This document shows, piece by piece, positions 42,683 through 51,083 of a DNA stretch of 64,000 bases (the first letter of the stretch is position 1; every line of letters begins with the position of its first letter). This DNA comes from Haliscomenobacter hydrossis DSM 1100. Its GTDB lineage: Bacteria > Bacteroidota > Bacteroidia > Chitinophagales > Saprospiraceae. Where the stretch lies: NCBI RefSeq assembly GCF_000212735.1, contig NC_015510.1, forward strand, positions 4,589,001 to 4,653,000, in the 5' to 3' direction. A model generated the notes under the pieces. The model worked only from the letters and a program-made list of their open reading frames with translations, was not told where the DNA came from and searched no databases. The translations under genes were made by a program, and so were the position numbers.

Positions 42683-44335
42683 ATGAAAAGTATTTCCTTC
42701 ACCATTTATTTATTGCTGGCAACTTTCACCCAAAGTATTGCGCAAAGCATCGATGTTGCCAAAATCGACCAATTGCTGGAATCCAAAATCAAAGCTGGCG
42801 CGCCAGGTTTGGCTGTGGGCATTGTTAAAAATGACACAATCGTGTATGAACGATACCTGGGGCTAGCCAATTTGCAGCATCAAATCCCGGTTGAGGCCCA
42901 AACCCGGTTCAACCTGGCTTCGGTAGCCAAGCAGTTTACGGCATTGTGCGTGTTAAAACTGGTCTTGTACAACAAACTCTCCCTGGAAGCCGACATCCGC
43001 CAGTATTTACCCCAAATGTATCCCCAGCTAAAAACCGCCATCCCACTCAAAACCCTGCTCAATCATTCCAGCGGCGTCCGTGATTTTTACGACTTGCTCA
43101 GCATCAGCGGGAAACCCTGGTGGCGCCAGGAAGGCCTGGACAATGAAGATGCGCTGGCCTTATTGATGAAGCAAAAAGACCTCAATTTTACCCCTGACAC
43201 CGAGCATTGGTACAGCAATTCAAACTATACCCTGCTGGCAGAAATCGTTGCCAAAGTGAGCGGGATGCCTTTCCCCAAATTTGCCAAACAGCTTTTTGAA
43301 GACTTAGGCATGCCCAATACCCAATTCTGCACCAATTACATGCAGGTGATTCCTTTCCAGGCGCTACCCTACAACGATTGGGGCGACGGCAGCTGGCAGC
43401 AATACCCCATGATGACCAATCTTTATGCAGACGGCTTTTTGTACACCACCTTAAAGGATCAATTGGTTTTTGAACAAGCCATCCAAAAAGCCGTCACTCA
43501 GCCCAATCCACTTTTGTCCATGAGCCAAAAGCCAATTCCCAACACCCGAATTCAGGATTATGGCTACGGCTTGGAAATCAGCCCAATCAATGGCTATCCT
43601 GCCGTGCATCACTCCGGCAGTACAGGTTCGTACAATGCCCAAACCCTACGTTTTCCCAACGAAAAATTGAGCATCATCGTCCTGAGCAACAATGGTAATT
43701 TGTGGAGTGGGGGGATTGCCCGGGAAGTGGCTACCCAAATTTTGGGGCATAAAAAAGAGGAGCCTACTTTTGCCACCCGACCAGAACAAGTGCAAGTAGC
43801 CTCGGCACCCAGCGATTTGGTAGGCCAGTACCGCAGTTCCAGCAACAACATCATTCGGATTCAGCTCAGGGAAGGTTATTTGTTTTGGCAGATGGACAAC
43901 AACAACCCGCGCAAACTGATTCAGGAAAAAGGTAATTTATACCACTGGGATATTGATGAAGACTGGAAAGTGGCCTTCAACAACCAGCCAGACTCGACGA
44001 GTACTGTGGTGCTGTATACCAAAACGGAGCAGCCAGAGGTACTTAAAAAACTTCCACCTTTCGCTCCTTCCGATGCTTATTTGCAGGCTTGTGTAGGCAA
44101 GTATTTTAGTGCCGAACTGGACTTGGCGTTTACTATCAAACTGTCACCAGAAAAGGGTTTGATTTTTAAACGAGAGGGGGTCAAATATGAAAACAACATT
44201 GAGGTAGTGCAAAAGGGGGAACTTCTGGCCTCGGATTACAAAATGAGCTTGGAAACTGAGGCTACTGGACGAGTGAGTGCCGTACGGATGACCTACAATC
44301 GGGTCAAAAACCTGCGTTTTGAAAAAGTGGAATGA
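42683..44335 (+). CDS. Secreted serine hydrolase (beta-lactamase class C / DD-peptidase fold)
   Basis: Exported hydrolase of 550 residues. Signal peptide MKSISFTIYLLLATFTQSIAQ. The active-site serine motif is SVAK (S80, K83), the second motif YSN at 177-179, and the third HSGST within AVHHSGSTGSYN near 312. A C-terminal lipocalin-like or DUF3471-like beta domain (from about 375) follows, as in many esterase-like members. It may be an esterase, D-aminopeptidase or beta-lactamase-like enzyme; the substrate is unknown. It is next to the AraC regulator. A 300-bp inverted repeat begins 15 nt after its stop. Confidence 0.88.
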   Translation: MKSISFTIYLLLATFTQSIAQSIDVAKIDQLLESKIKAGAPGLAVGIVKNDTIVYERYLGLANLQHQIPVEAQTRFNLASVAKQFTALCVLKLVLYNKLSLEADIRQYLPQMYPQLKTAIPLKTLLNHSSGVRDFYDLLSISGKPWWRQEGLDNEDALALLMKQKDLNFTPDTEHWYSNSNYTLLAEIVAKVSGMPFPKFAKQLFEDLGMPNTQFCTNYMQVIPFQALPYNDWGDGSWQQYPMMTNLYADGFLYTTLKDQLVFEQAIQKAVTQPNPLLSMSQKPIPNTRIQDYGYGLEISPINGYPAVHHSGSTGSYNAQTLRFPNEKLSIIVLSNNGNLWSGGIAREVATQILGHKKEEPTFATRPEQVQVASAPSDLVGQYRSSSNNIIRIQLREGYLFWQMDNNNPRKLIQEKGNLYHWDIDEDWKVAFNNQPDSTSTVVLYTKTEQPEVLKKLPPFAPSDAYLQACVGKYFSAELDLAFTIKLSPEKGLIFKREGVKYENNIEVVQKGELLASDYKMSLETEATGRVSAVRMTYNRVKNLRFEKVE

Positions 44336-44350
44336 GCAGTTTGGTTTTTG

Positions 44351-44652
44351 AACCACCTGAGTTCATATAAGGTGCACTTAGGTGTCTCAGGTCTGTCGAT
44401 TACCCATAAATCCGCACACATTAATTGGATTCGGCTTCGCCAAATCTTTTTAACACGACGACACGACGCAACGACGACACGACGATTAGCTACCGCTACC
44501 ACCCAACGGCAAGCGTTGGGGACACTCGGCGCGCAGCGCTGAGTACGTCGTGTCGTCGTTACGTTGTGTCGTCGTGTTAAAATCAAGCAGCGAAGCTGCG
44601 TCAAAAAATCTAATCTGTGGTTTTGTGGGTAATTGACAGGTCTCAGGTGGTT
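44351..44652. repeat. Large inverted repeat of ACGACGAC words, copy 2
   Basis: A 302-bp inverted structure filling the gap between convergent genes. Outer ends AACCACCTGAG (44351-44361) and CTCAGGTGGTT (44642-44652) are perfect complements, followed inward by imperfectly matching GATTACCCATAAATCCGCACA and its counterpart. Inner arms 44447-44484 and 44548-44583 consist of ACGAC/GTCGT words. End hairpins are CGGCTTCGCC on the left and GCAGCGAAGCTGC on the right, the reverse order of the copy at 26343. The core GATTAGCTACCGCTAC is in the same orientation as in that copy. Confidence 0.88.
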
Positions 44653-44661
44653 AAATCCCCC

Positions 44662-45663
44662 TCAATCCTCCTCCTCCAAAAACGCATTCGAGATCGCTTT
44701 AAAAGACACTTTTCGGTCTGCTGTACGCAGCACCAAACCTTCCCTTATGGCCTGAGGATTCAGCAGTGAAGGGCCCTCCGCCAGCGTCAACAAATCCTCT
44801 ATTTTAGGTGGCAAATGAAAATCGGGATTGACCAATGGGACCACTTTCAAGTCGTTTTCCTGGCAAAAAGCCTCGGTTTCGGCAAAAGAGAAATAGCGAT
44901 GCCGATCAATGTCAAACACATGGAACACAAAGAGGTGCTGCCCCCGTAATTTGTACAGGTTTTTTTGGATGCCCTCTCCGATCATTTCGCCCTGGATGGC
45001 CAGGTTGCGCCGCTGGAGTTTTTGTTCCAACTGGGTTTCCTCTGCTACTTTCCAGTACGAATTGGGGTCTTCCGGCGAAAGCTCCCAATTGCGCGAACAA
45101 ACCCCAAACTTGCCGTCGCGCTGGTAGGCGGTGAAGGACGTGCCGTCTAATTTTTCGGTCACTATAAAGGACAGCCCTTGCCAGGTGGCAAACTCCTCCA
45201 CCAGATTTTGCACCCGTTCTTCATCCGTTTTGGGAATAAAACCCGGAAAAGGCCCGATCACCTTGCCGCTCAAATCGGCGGGAATGGGCGGTTCGTATTT
45301 GGCCACGCGCAGGCGCTCGGTCAGGTCGGTGCCAACGGGTTCAGCGGGATCGACTTCGGGAAATACACTCAAGGGCATGAATAAGCCCTGTGAAAGTTGG
45401 CCCCGCAGTCGAATGGTGCGCAGTCGAAAACCCTGGGTATCGCCCATTTTGCGCAACGAAGACCGCCGCAAAAACTCAAACCGTGCATCGTCTACGGGCA
45501 AAAAAGAGTCTATTTCAAAATAAACTCCTTTCTGGCCAGGGCTGAACTCATTGATTTTAACGACACAAGTCCAGCCGTCAACCACGGCAGTTTGGATGGC
45601 ATCGGCACCTGGAATGGGGCGGAGTTCGGTACATTGTCGGATGCTGGCAAGTTTTCTATTCAT
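44662..45663 (-). CDS. RNA ligase of the DRB0094 type
   Basis: Nucleotidyltransferase-type RNA ligase of 333 residues, similar in size and layout to the Deinococcus DRB0094 ligase. The N-terminal OB-like module (VVDGWTCVVKINEF; YFEIDSFLP; RGQLSQGLFMPLSVF) precedes the catalytic domain. Motif I is EKLDGTSF with the adenylated Lys at K161. Motif III-like LFVFHVFDID, motif IV EGLVLRT and motif V VSFKAIS are present. It should seal nicked or broken RNA using ATP. Start MNRKLASI at 45663 is preferred to 45732. No RNA-processing or toxin gene is adjacent. Confidence 0.87.
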   Translation of the reverse strand: MNRKLASIRQCTELRPIPGADAIQTAVVDGWTCVVKINEFSPGQKGVYFEIDSFLPVDDARFEFLRRSSLRKMGDTQGFRLRTIRLRGQLSQGLFMPLSVFPEVDPAEPVGTDLTERLRVAKYEPPIPADLSGKVIGPFPGFIPKTDEERVQNLVEEFATWQGLSFIVTEKLDGTSFTAYQRDGKFGVCSRNWELSPEDPNSYWKVAEETQLEQKLQRRNLAIQGEMIGEGIQKNLYKLRGQHLFVFHVFDIDRHRYFSFAETEAFCQENDLKVVPLVNPDFHLPPKIEDLLTLAEGPSLLNPQAIREGLVLRTADRKVSFKAISNAFLEEED

Positions 45664-45803
45664 GAACGCTGACGATTTATTTAGTCCTCTAAACCTAGTA
45701 AATTCAAACGTAGTTCCGATTGTAGGACTCATTTTAAAAAAACTTCACTTTTTTCCGTAACCTTTTTCGCAAACCCAGGTAACCCTATTTGAAAGCCAAC
45801 GGA

Positions 45804-46370
45804 ATGCAACGCACACCAAACCTGAACGACGAAGAACTGATGGGACAACTCGCAGCGGACAAGCTCGATGCAGCTGCCGTTTTGTTCCAGCGGTATCGGG
45901 TCAGTTTGTTCAATTTCTTCCTGCGCCAGGGTCTTGCCCGCGAGGCCAGTGAAGATCTGGTGCAGTCGATTTTTGAACGGGTGATCAAGTACCGGCAAAG
46001 TTACCGTCGGGGGATGGCATTCCGGGCCTGGCTGTACCAAATTGCGCGCAATGTACAAGCCGATTTTCAACGACAAGGTAGTCACAAGGCCAAAGAAGAC
46101 ATCAGCAAGTACGAAAACCACCCTGAACTGATCGAAAACGGACTGATGGGTTTGGGCTTCGAACGGGAAGAAAACCTGGTACAAATGGAAAAAGCCATGC
46201 AACAACTCCCCAAAGATCAATTGGAGATTTTGTTGATGACCCGCTACCAACGCATGAAATACGTGGAAGTTGCCGAACTCCTGGGCTGTTCGGAAGGCGC
46301 CGTAAAACTGAAAGTATTCCGGGCCTTGCAACAATTGCGCAGTCTTTATTTTAAACTCCAAAAGTCATGA
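45804..46370 (+). CDS. ECF sigma factor
   Basis: ECF-type sigma factor of about 188 residues. Region 2: ALFQRYRVSLFNFFLRQGL-like helix and DLVQSIFERVIKYRQSY, then AFRAWLYQIARNVQADF. Region 4: LPKDQLEILLMTRYQRMKYVEVAELLGCSEGAVKLKVFRALQQL. The frame reaches a TTG at 45789, but ATG 45804 is preferred. Its TGA overlaps the ATG of the next gene (ATGA), showing translational coupling to the anti-sigma factor. Confidence 0.9.
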   Translation: MQRTPNLNDEELMGQLAADKLDAAAVLFQRYRVSLFNFFLRQGLAREASEDLVQSIFERVIKYRQSYRRGMAFRAWLYQIARNVQADFQRQGSHKAKEDISKYENHPELIENGLMGLGFEREENLVQMEKAMQQLPKDQLEILLMTRYQRMKYVEVAELLGCSEGAVKLKVFRALQQLRSLYFKLQKS

Positions 46371-47158
46371 TGCACGATAAAACTGCACTTCTCCTCATGG
46401 AATACCTCGATGGCGCTTTGCCCGCCGAGGAACGCCAACAATTGGAAGCACAATTGGCCCAGGATGCTGACTTACGCAAAAACCTGGAAGAGCTGCAAGC
46501 CGTTTTGCTGCAACTGGAGCAGTTACCTGAACAAACCCCTTCAAGCGGATTAGACGCACGATTCGATACATTTTTACAGGCGGAAAAACGCCAACTGCAA
46601 TCACCCAACTGGCTTGGAAGGCTTCGTTCCTTCCAAGCGCTTTCCCGCGTGGAATGGCAATTGGCGGCCACGTTTGCCCTCTTGATTATTGGTTTGGGCT
46701 TTGGCTGGTTTTGGCGCGTCAATCAACAACAACAAGCGGAAATTGCGGCCTTACGCCAGGAGATGCGCAGCACCCAAAAAATGCTGGTCTTGGCCATGCT
46801 CGAAGAACCCAGCGCCAGCGACCGCATCCAGGCAGTAAATGTATTGGAGCAGGAAAAAGCGGATCCCCAAATCATCAAGGCGCTGATCAATACCCTCAAT
46901 TTTGATGACATGGTCAATGTGCGGATGAAGGCGGCGCAAGCGCTGGGAAGTTTTGCAGCTGACCCCAATGCACGCAAAGCACTGATCAACAGTTTGGCCA
47001 CTCAGGATAGCCCCGAAGTACAAATCACCATTATTGAAATTCTGGTAGCACTGGGCGATAAAGGGGCGGTTCCATCCCTGCGCTCAATGTCAGAAGACGA
47101 AGAACTGATGGATTTTGTACGGCAACAGGCTGCAGTCGGATTGGATGTGCTCCTGTAA
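46367..47158 (+). CDS. Anti-sigma factor with HEAT-repeat C-terminus
   Basis: A 263-residue membrane protein. The N-terminal part LMEYLDGALPAEERQQLEAQLAQD resembles the anti-sigma zinc-finger fold but lacks the HxxxCxxC ligands. One transmembrane helix lies near 102-122 (LAATFALLIIGLGFGWFW). A coiled stretch (QQQAEIAALRQEM) is followed by HEAT-like repeats (155-260): DPQIIKALINTL, NVRMKAAQALGSFAADP, DSPEVQITIIEILVALGDK. The HEAT part faces the periplasm and may sense envelope proteins, such as the two beta-repeat proteins encoded next. Coupled to the sigma gene by a 4-nt overlap. Confidence 0.82.
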   Translation: MMHDKTALLLMEYLDGALPAEERQQLEAQLAQDADLRKNLEELQAVLLQLEQLPEQTPSSGLDARFDTFLQAEKRQLQSPNWLGRLRSFQALSRVEWQLAATFALLIIGLGFGWFWRVNQQQQAEIAALRQEMRSTQKMLVLAMLEEPSASDRIQAVNVLEQEKADPQIIKALINTLNFDDMVNVRMKAAQALGSFAADPNARKALINSLATQDSPEVQITIIEILVALGDKGAVPSLRSMSEDEELMDFVRQQAAVGLDVLL

Positions 47159-47201
47159 GTTTTAACAATCGACATTTTTTACCTTTCAAAATATCAACGT
47201 C

Positions 47202-47981
47202 ATGAAGCATGTATTTGCACTCGGCGCAGCGCTGCTGTTGCTGGCACCGACTCTTTTTGCCCAAAAAACGTTCAAAAAAGCTTTCACGGGAAGTTCCCCA
47301 AAAGTCAGCATTGTCATCGAAAAAGCTGAAATCGAAATCACTGGTTACAGTGGCAATGAAATACAAATTGAAGCAATGGGTACTTTTACTGGCCCTCCCG
47401 AACGCGCTAAAGGACTAAAACCCTTGTACAACAACGCCGAAGACAACACCGGCATCGGCCTGGAAATCAAAGAAGCCGGAGGCGTGATGACCGTCAAAAA
47501 AGCCAGTTACCAAGAGGCCACCTACAAAATCAAAGTACCCAACAATGCCGATGTCAAAGTGGAAATACTGGATTGGAACAAAAGCGACCTGGACATCAAA
47601 GACATCAGTGGTGAAGTAGAACTCATCGGTAAAAGTTCAGACATCAAACTCGTCAATGTGACTGGCCCAATTGTGTCCAACACTGTTAATGGCAATACAG
47701 AAGTCATTTTTTCCAAAGTTAACCAAAGCAAACCCTGCCACATCAGCACCATCAACGGGTTTGTAGACGTGACCATGCCTGCCGATACCAAGGCCAAACT
47801 ATCCATGTCGACCTTCCATGGTGAAGTGTATTCCGACCTAGACATCAAATTTGCGACCAATGAAAAAACGGACAAACTCAAAGCCATTACCCGCAACATC
47901 TCTGGCGCTACCCTCAATGGGGGAGGAGTAGAAATGACCATCAAATCCATCAACGGCGATTTGTACTTGCGGAAAAAATAG
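47202..47981 (+). CDS. Secreted beta-strand-repeat protein (DUF4097-like)
   Basis: A 259-residue exported protein with a signal peptide (MKHVFALGAALLLLAPTLFAQ). The mature part is a right-handed beta-helix-like array of short strands, with VKVEILDWNKSDLDIKDISGEVELIG and LVNVTGPIVSNTVNGNTEVIFS as clear rungs. This matches DUF4097-type putative adhesin or envelope proteins. It lies 43 nt after the anti-sigma gene and is probably part of the same regulon. Role in the cell envelope is inference. Confidence 0.78.
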   Translation: MKHVFALGAALLLLAPTLFAQKTFKKAFTGSSPKVSIVIEKAEIEITGYSGNEIQIEAMGTFTGPPERAKGLKPLYNNAEDNTGIGLEIKEAGGVMTVKKASYQEATYKIKVPNNADVKVEILDWNKSDLDIKDISGEVELIGKSSDIKLVNVTGPIVSNTVNGNTEVIFSKVNQSKPCHISTINGFVDVTMPADTKAKLSMSTFHGEVYSDLDIKFATNEKTDKLKAITRNISGATLNGGGVEMTIKSINGDLYLRKK

Positions 47982-47982
47982 T

Positions 47983-48094
47983 GAATAGCGAAAAGTGAAA
48001 AGTAAGCCACAATTCATGCTTTCCGATCAATATTACCGATACTTTTCGCTATTCGTTCTTCGCTATTCGCTATTCGTTTTTCACTTTCTAATCC
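47983..48094. repeat. Inverted repeat of GAATAGCGAA words
   Basis: GAATAGCGAAAAGT (47983-47996) and ACTTTTCGCTATTC (48041-48054) are perfect arms. The right side goes on with further CGCTATTCG words and TTTTTCACTTTC to 48088, and the left with GTGAAAAGT. The left arm begins 2 nt after a stop codon. The GTGAAAA word is shared with the repeat at 59644. Confidence 0.75.
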
Positions 48095-48103
48095 TTTCCT
48101 ATC

Positions 48104-48850
48104 ATGAAAAACCTGATCTTTTTGTGCCTGATCCTCTTGTCGGGCTGTACGGGGCATGCCCAAAATTCGCCCGCCGCTCCAGCTCAAACGCAGCCTAAGA
48201 GCGGGGATGCAACAGATTTCACTTACGCGATGCCCAGCGGTAAAAAAGCAGTATTGAAACTGCCTTTTGCCCGCACCATCACGGTCAAAACCTGGGATAA
48301 AGCCGAATTGAAACTCACGACTATCCTCAAAACCACCCGGGAGGAGTACAAACAAATCCATACCATGGAAGTAGTTGACGGTCAGGAGGAACTCAACGTC
48401 AAGACCGATTTCAAGAAGGATTTTTTCCGTGATAAAGGCTGGAACAGGGATCGCTCTTTTTGGTGCAACAATTGTGACTCCTTGTTGAATGCCGGAGTAA
48501 GCAACATCGATTGCTACTGTTTGCGCATCGACTACGAAATCACTCTCCCTGCCGGCACCTCCCTGGCCCTGGAAACCATTTCGGGCGACATCGAAATCCG
48601 CGGCCACAATGGCCCCTTGCGCGCTAAAACCATCAGCGGGTTTGTGGACATCGATCGCCCCCTCAGCACCGCAGCAGATCTGGAATTTAAAAGTGTTACC
48701 GGAGAAATCTACACCGATTTTGACATCAAGCTAAACGACAACAGCTCGGCTTACAGCAAAAGAGTAGCGGCCAGCCTCAACGGAGGTGGCAGCAGCGTCA
48801 AAGCTGAATCGGTGAGTGGCGACATTTATTTCCGCAAGCGGGGCAAATAG
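48104..48850 (+). CDS. Lipoprotein with DUF4097-like beta repeats
   Basis: A 248-residue lipoprotein (MKNLIFLCLILLSGC, Cys 15). Middle part has a Cys-rich insert (FWCNNCDSLLNAGVSNIDCYCLR). C-terminal rungs LALETISGDIEIRGHNG, LRAKTISGFVDIDRP and LEFKSVTGEIYTDFDIKL resemble the preceding protein, so the two are probably an old duplication with different anchoring. It belongs to the same sigma/anti-sigma unit, separated from its sister by the GAATAGCGAA repeat. Confidence 0.78.
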   Translation: MKNLIFLCLILLSGCTGHAQNSPAAPAQTQPKSGDATDFTYAMPSGKKAVLKLPFARTITVKTWDKAELKLTTILKTTREEYKQIHTMEVVDGQEELNVKTDFKKDFFRDKGWNRDRSFWCNNCDSLLNAGVSNIDCYCLRIDYEITLPAGTSLALETISGDIEIRGHNGPLRAKTISGFVDIDRPLSTAADLEFKSVTGEIYTDFDIKLNDNSSAYSKRVAASLNGGGSSVKAESVSGDIYFRKRGK

Positions 48851-48876
48851 ACTTACATGTTCACAAAAAAAATCCG

Positions 48877-49734
48877 ATGAAATTCCTCTTCTTCCTTTTT
48901 GGGGCGACCATACTGACTTGTAGCGGTATGGTCGCCCAACCCCGGATCCCATACGGCAACAATCCTCAAGTAGGCAAATATGCCGACATCAATGGCATCA
49001 AAATGTATTACGAGGTGTATGGCCAGGGTCAACCATTGCTCTTGCTCAATGGCAATGGTGGTTCAATCCGTAGTCGTTCGCAAGAAATTCCGGTGTTGGC
49101 CGAAAAATACCAGGTGATTGGTGTGGATAGCCGCTGTCACGGCAAAACCGGTTGTATGGCTGGAGATTTGAATTATGAGATGATGACGGATGATGTTGCT
49201 GCCCTGTTGGATCACTTGAAAATTGACTCCTGCCTGATTTGGGGCCAAAGCGATGGGGGAATCATGGCCCTGATCATGGGTTACCGTTTTCCGCACAAAG
49301 TCAAAAAGATGATTGTGACGGGTGCCAATGTGTTGCCAGACACCAGCGCGATTTTCCCCGATATCTACAATATGATGCTGGAATATCCTGCCATTCCGGA
49401 CAGCATGCAGCGCAAACACACCAAATTATTGGTGGATCACCCCCATATTTCTGGTGAACAACTTGGGCAGATCAAAGCGCCAGTGATGGTGATGGCGGGC
49501 GATCGGGATGCCATTCGACCTGAGCATACTTTGCGGATATTTGAATCCATACCCAATAGTCAAATGTGCATCTTACCCGGAGCTACCCATTTTTTAGTAC
49601 GGGAAAAGCCCCAACTATTCCAGGCAATATTGGCTGATTTTTTTGAAAAACCCTTTCAAATGCCTTCGACAGTTGAGATCATGAATCGAATCGCCGAGCA
49701 ACAAAAACAACGACAGCAAAAAAATAAACCGTAA
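48877..49734 (+). CDS. Secreted alpha/beta hydrolase
   Basis: A 285-residue hydrolase with a signal peptide or lipoprotein-like start (MKFLFFLFGATILTCSGMVAQ). The oxyanion region LLLNGNGG and nucleophile elbow GQSDGG (Ser near 125) are clear; the acid is likely Asp in MAGDRDAIRP and the base His in PGATHFLV. The C-terminus is Lys/Gln-rich. Close to proline iminopeptidase/esterase-like hydrolases, substrate unknown. It follows the beta-repeat lipoprotein by 26 nt. Confidence 0.87.
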   Translation: MKFLFFLFGATILTCSGMVAQPRIPYGNNPQVGKYADINGIKMYYEVYGQGQPLLLLNGNGGSIRSRSQEIPVLAEKYQVIGVDSRCHGKTGCMAGDLNYEMMTDDVAALLDHLKIDSCLIWGQSDGGIMALIMGYRFPHKVKKMIVTGANVLPDTSAIFPDIYNMMLEYPAIPDSMQRKHTKLLVDHPHISGEQLGQIKAPVMVMAGDRDAIRPEHTLRIFESIPNSQMCILPGATHFLVREKPQLFQAILADFFEKPFQMPSTVEIMNRIAEQQKQRQQKNKP

Positions 49735-49832
49735 ACACTCACTTATGTCGCTCAATTGACTTCCACAAGTGAAGCAAAGAATCATGTTTTTTGGCGCTTC
49801 TGATGCGCTCGTTGCAAGACGTTTAATACAAA

Positions 49833-49856
49833 AGGGCTGGTGTAAGAACCAGCCCT
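49833..49856. terminator. Bidirectional terminator between convergent genes
   Basis: AGGGCTGGT (49833-49841) and ACCAGCCCT (49848-49856) form a 9-bp stem with a 6-nt loop. A-rich sequence precedes and T/C-rich sequence follows. It separates the hydrolase gene (+) from the NmrA-family gene (-). Confidence 0.7.
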
Positions 49857-49891
49857 CTCTTCTCATTACAACCGCATATCTTAAAATAACA

Positions 49892-50830
49892 TCAAACCAT
49901 TGCGTGCAAAGTACTGGCCTCTAGTTGCTGGAAGTGAGCCTCAAACTTCGCCTTATTTTTCTGCAACCACTTTTCCAGGGTTTGCATGGCTGGATTCAGG
50001 CCATAACTTTCAATTAAATCCAATTGGCGGGTAGGAATGCACAACCGTTGTACTTCAAACATATTGGCCCACTCCTCAGCCATAGGAAATGCCCGATCGG
50101 CAAATACTTCGTGTGGCACGTGTTGATACCAAATGTCTTTTCCTAATACCCTGGACATAATGGCTGCATATTCCGCGCAAGAACGGTCTTCACCAACAAT
50201 ACCCACGGTACGATCCATGTATTCTGCCGGGTGATTAAAAATTGCAGCAACCACTCCGCCCATGTCTGCTACACTGACCATCGCCAGGCGGGTATCTCCT
50301 TGTGGAAAACCGAATTGGTACCCTCCATCTTTCGTTTTTTGCAGGGAAAAAAACGAGAGGAAGTTTTCGTAATAAAAAGCTGGATGCACAAAAGTGCTGG
50401 GTATTTTTAAGCTCTTGGTGTATTCAGCCAATATCGCTTTGAGGTCATAGTGTGGAACGTTGAAGGTACCGTTGGTCAACTTGGAATAATCGGGTTGTGT
50501 ACTGAATACAAAATGCTGGATATGGGATTGTTTGACCGCATCGATCAGGTTTTTGCCGTGGTTGTATTCGTGTTCGTAATGTTCCAAAAAGCTGGTCACA
50601 CCGAATACGCCGTAGCAACCCTGCATGGCCTTTTTTAAGGCCTGCACATCGTTTAAATCTCCTTCTACTACCGTGGCACCAGCTTCTTGTAGGGCTAGTG
50701 CCTTTTCCGATTGGGCGTTTCTGCTTAGGGCACGTACTGCAAATTTACCTTCCTTCAACAAGGCATAAGCAATACTTCCCCCTTGAGCACCAGTAGCACC
50801 AGTGACCAGAATAATTGGTTTCAAGTTCAT
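49892..50830 (-). CDS. NmrA-family NAD(P)-binding protein
   Basis: Atypical short-chain-dehydrogenase fold of 312 residues. The dinucleotide motif is ILVTGATGAQGGSIAYALL, followed by ALSRNAQSEKA and GDLNDVQALKKAM, typical for NmrA/HSCARG-like redox sensors or quinone oxidoreductases. The catalytic YxxxK is not obvious, as is usual for the NmrA branch. It may sense the NADPH/NADP ratio or reduce an unknown substrate. It is divergent from the FtsX permease gene; the gap contains palindromes and a sigma-54-like promoter facing the permease. Confidence 0.85.
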   Translation of the reverse strand: MNLKPIILVTGATGAQGGSIAYALLKEGKFAVRALSRNAQSEKALALQEAGATVVEGDLNDVQALKKAMQGCYGVFGVTSFLEHYEHEYNHGKNLIDAVKQSHIQHFVFSTQPDYSKLTNGTFNVPHYDLKAILAEYTKSLKIPSTFVHPAFYYENFLSFFSLQKTKDGGYQFGFPQGDTRLAMVSVADMGGVVAAIFNHPAEYMDRTVGIVGEDRSCAEYAAIMSRVLGKDIWYQHVPHEVFADRAFPMAEEWANMFEVQRLCIPTRQLDLIESYGLNPAMQTLEKWLQKNKAKFEAHFQQLEASTLHAMV

Positions 50831-50959
50831 GATTTGAGTTGTCTTTAGGTGTTTTTAGGTGATTGGATTGCCCTTCAGTGCAATCGCCCTAAATAGACAA
50901 AAAATCAGTAGCCGAGGCCGCATGAAGTGAGAATAAATTGTACGCTGATGCCCAAAAAC

Positions 50960-50985
50960 GAACAGTGTTTGTTCAAAAACGAACA
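50960..50985 (+). promoter_or_regulatory. Putative activator-binding site with GAACA repeats
   Basis: GAACA (50960-50964) and TGTTC (50970-50974) form an inverted pair with 5-nt spacing, and a further GAACA lies at 50981-50985. The centre is about 86 bp upstream of the -12 part of the sigma-54-like promoter, a usual distance for an enhancer-binding protein. Confidence 0.5.
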
Positions 50986-51039
50986 ACAATCAGTTTTTAA
51001 ATCAATTGATTTTCAGTATCTTATGATTTATTTTACTAC

Positions 51040-51055
51040 TGGCATGGTCATTGTA
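51040..51055 (+). promoter_or_regulatory. Sigma-54-like promoter of the FtsX permease
   Basis: TGGCATGGTCATTGTA matches the -24/-12 consensus TGGCAyr-N4-TTGCw at all but one core base (TTGT for TTGC). The start of transcription would be near 51065, which excludes the in-frame ATG at 51063 and supports ATG 51084. Confidence 0.55.
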
Positions 51056-51083
51056 AGCTTGTATGTTTAGAAATCATTTGACT

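Noticed and set aside
44293..44604. 103-residue open frame in the ACGAC repeat
   Set aside because: Composition follows directly from the ACGAC/GTCGT words; ends overlap the serine hydrolase gene on the other strand.
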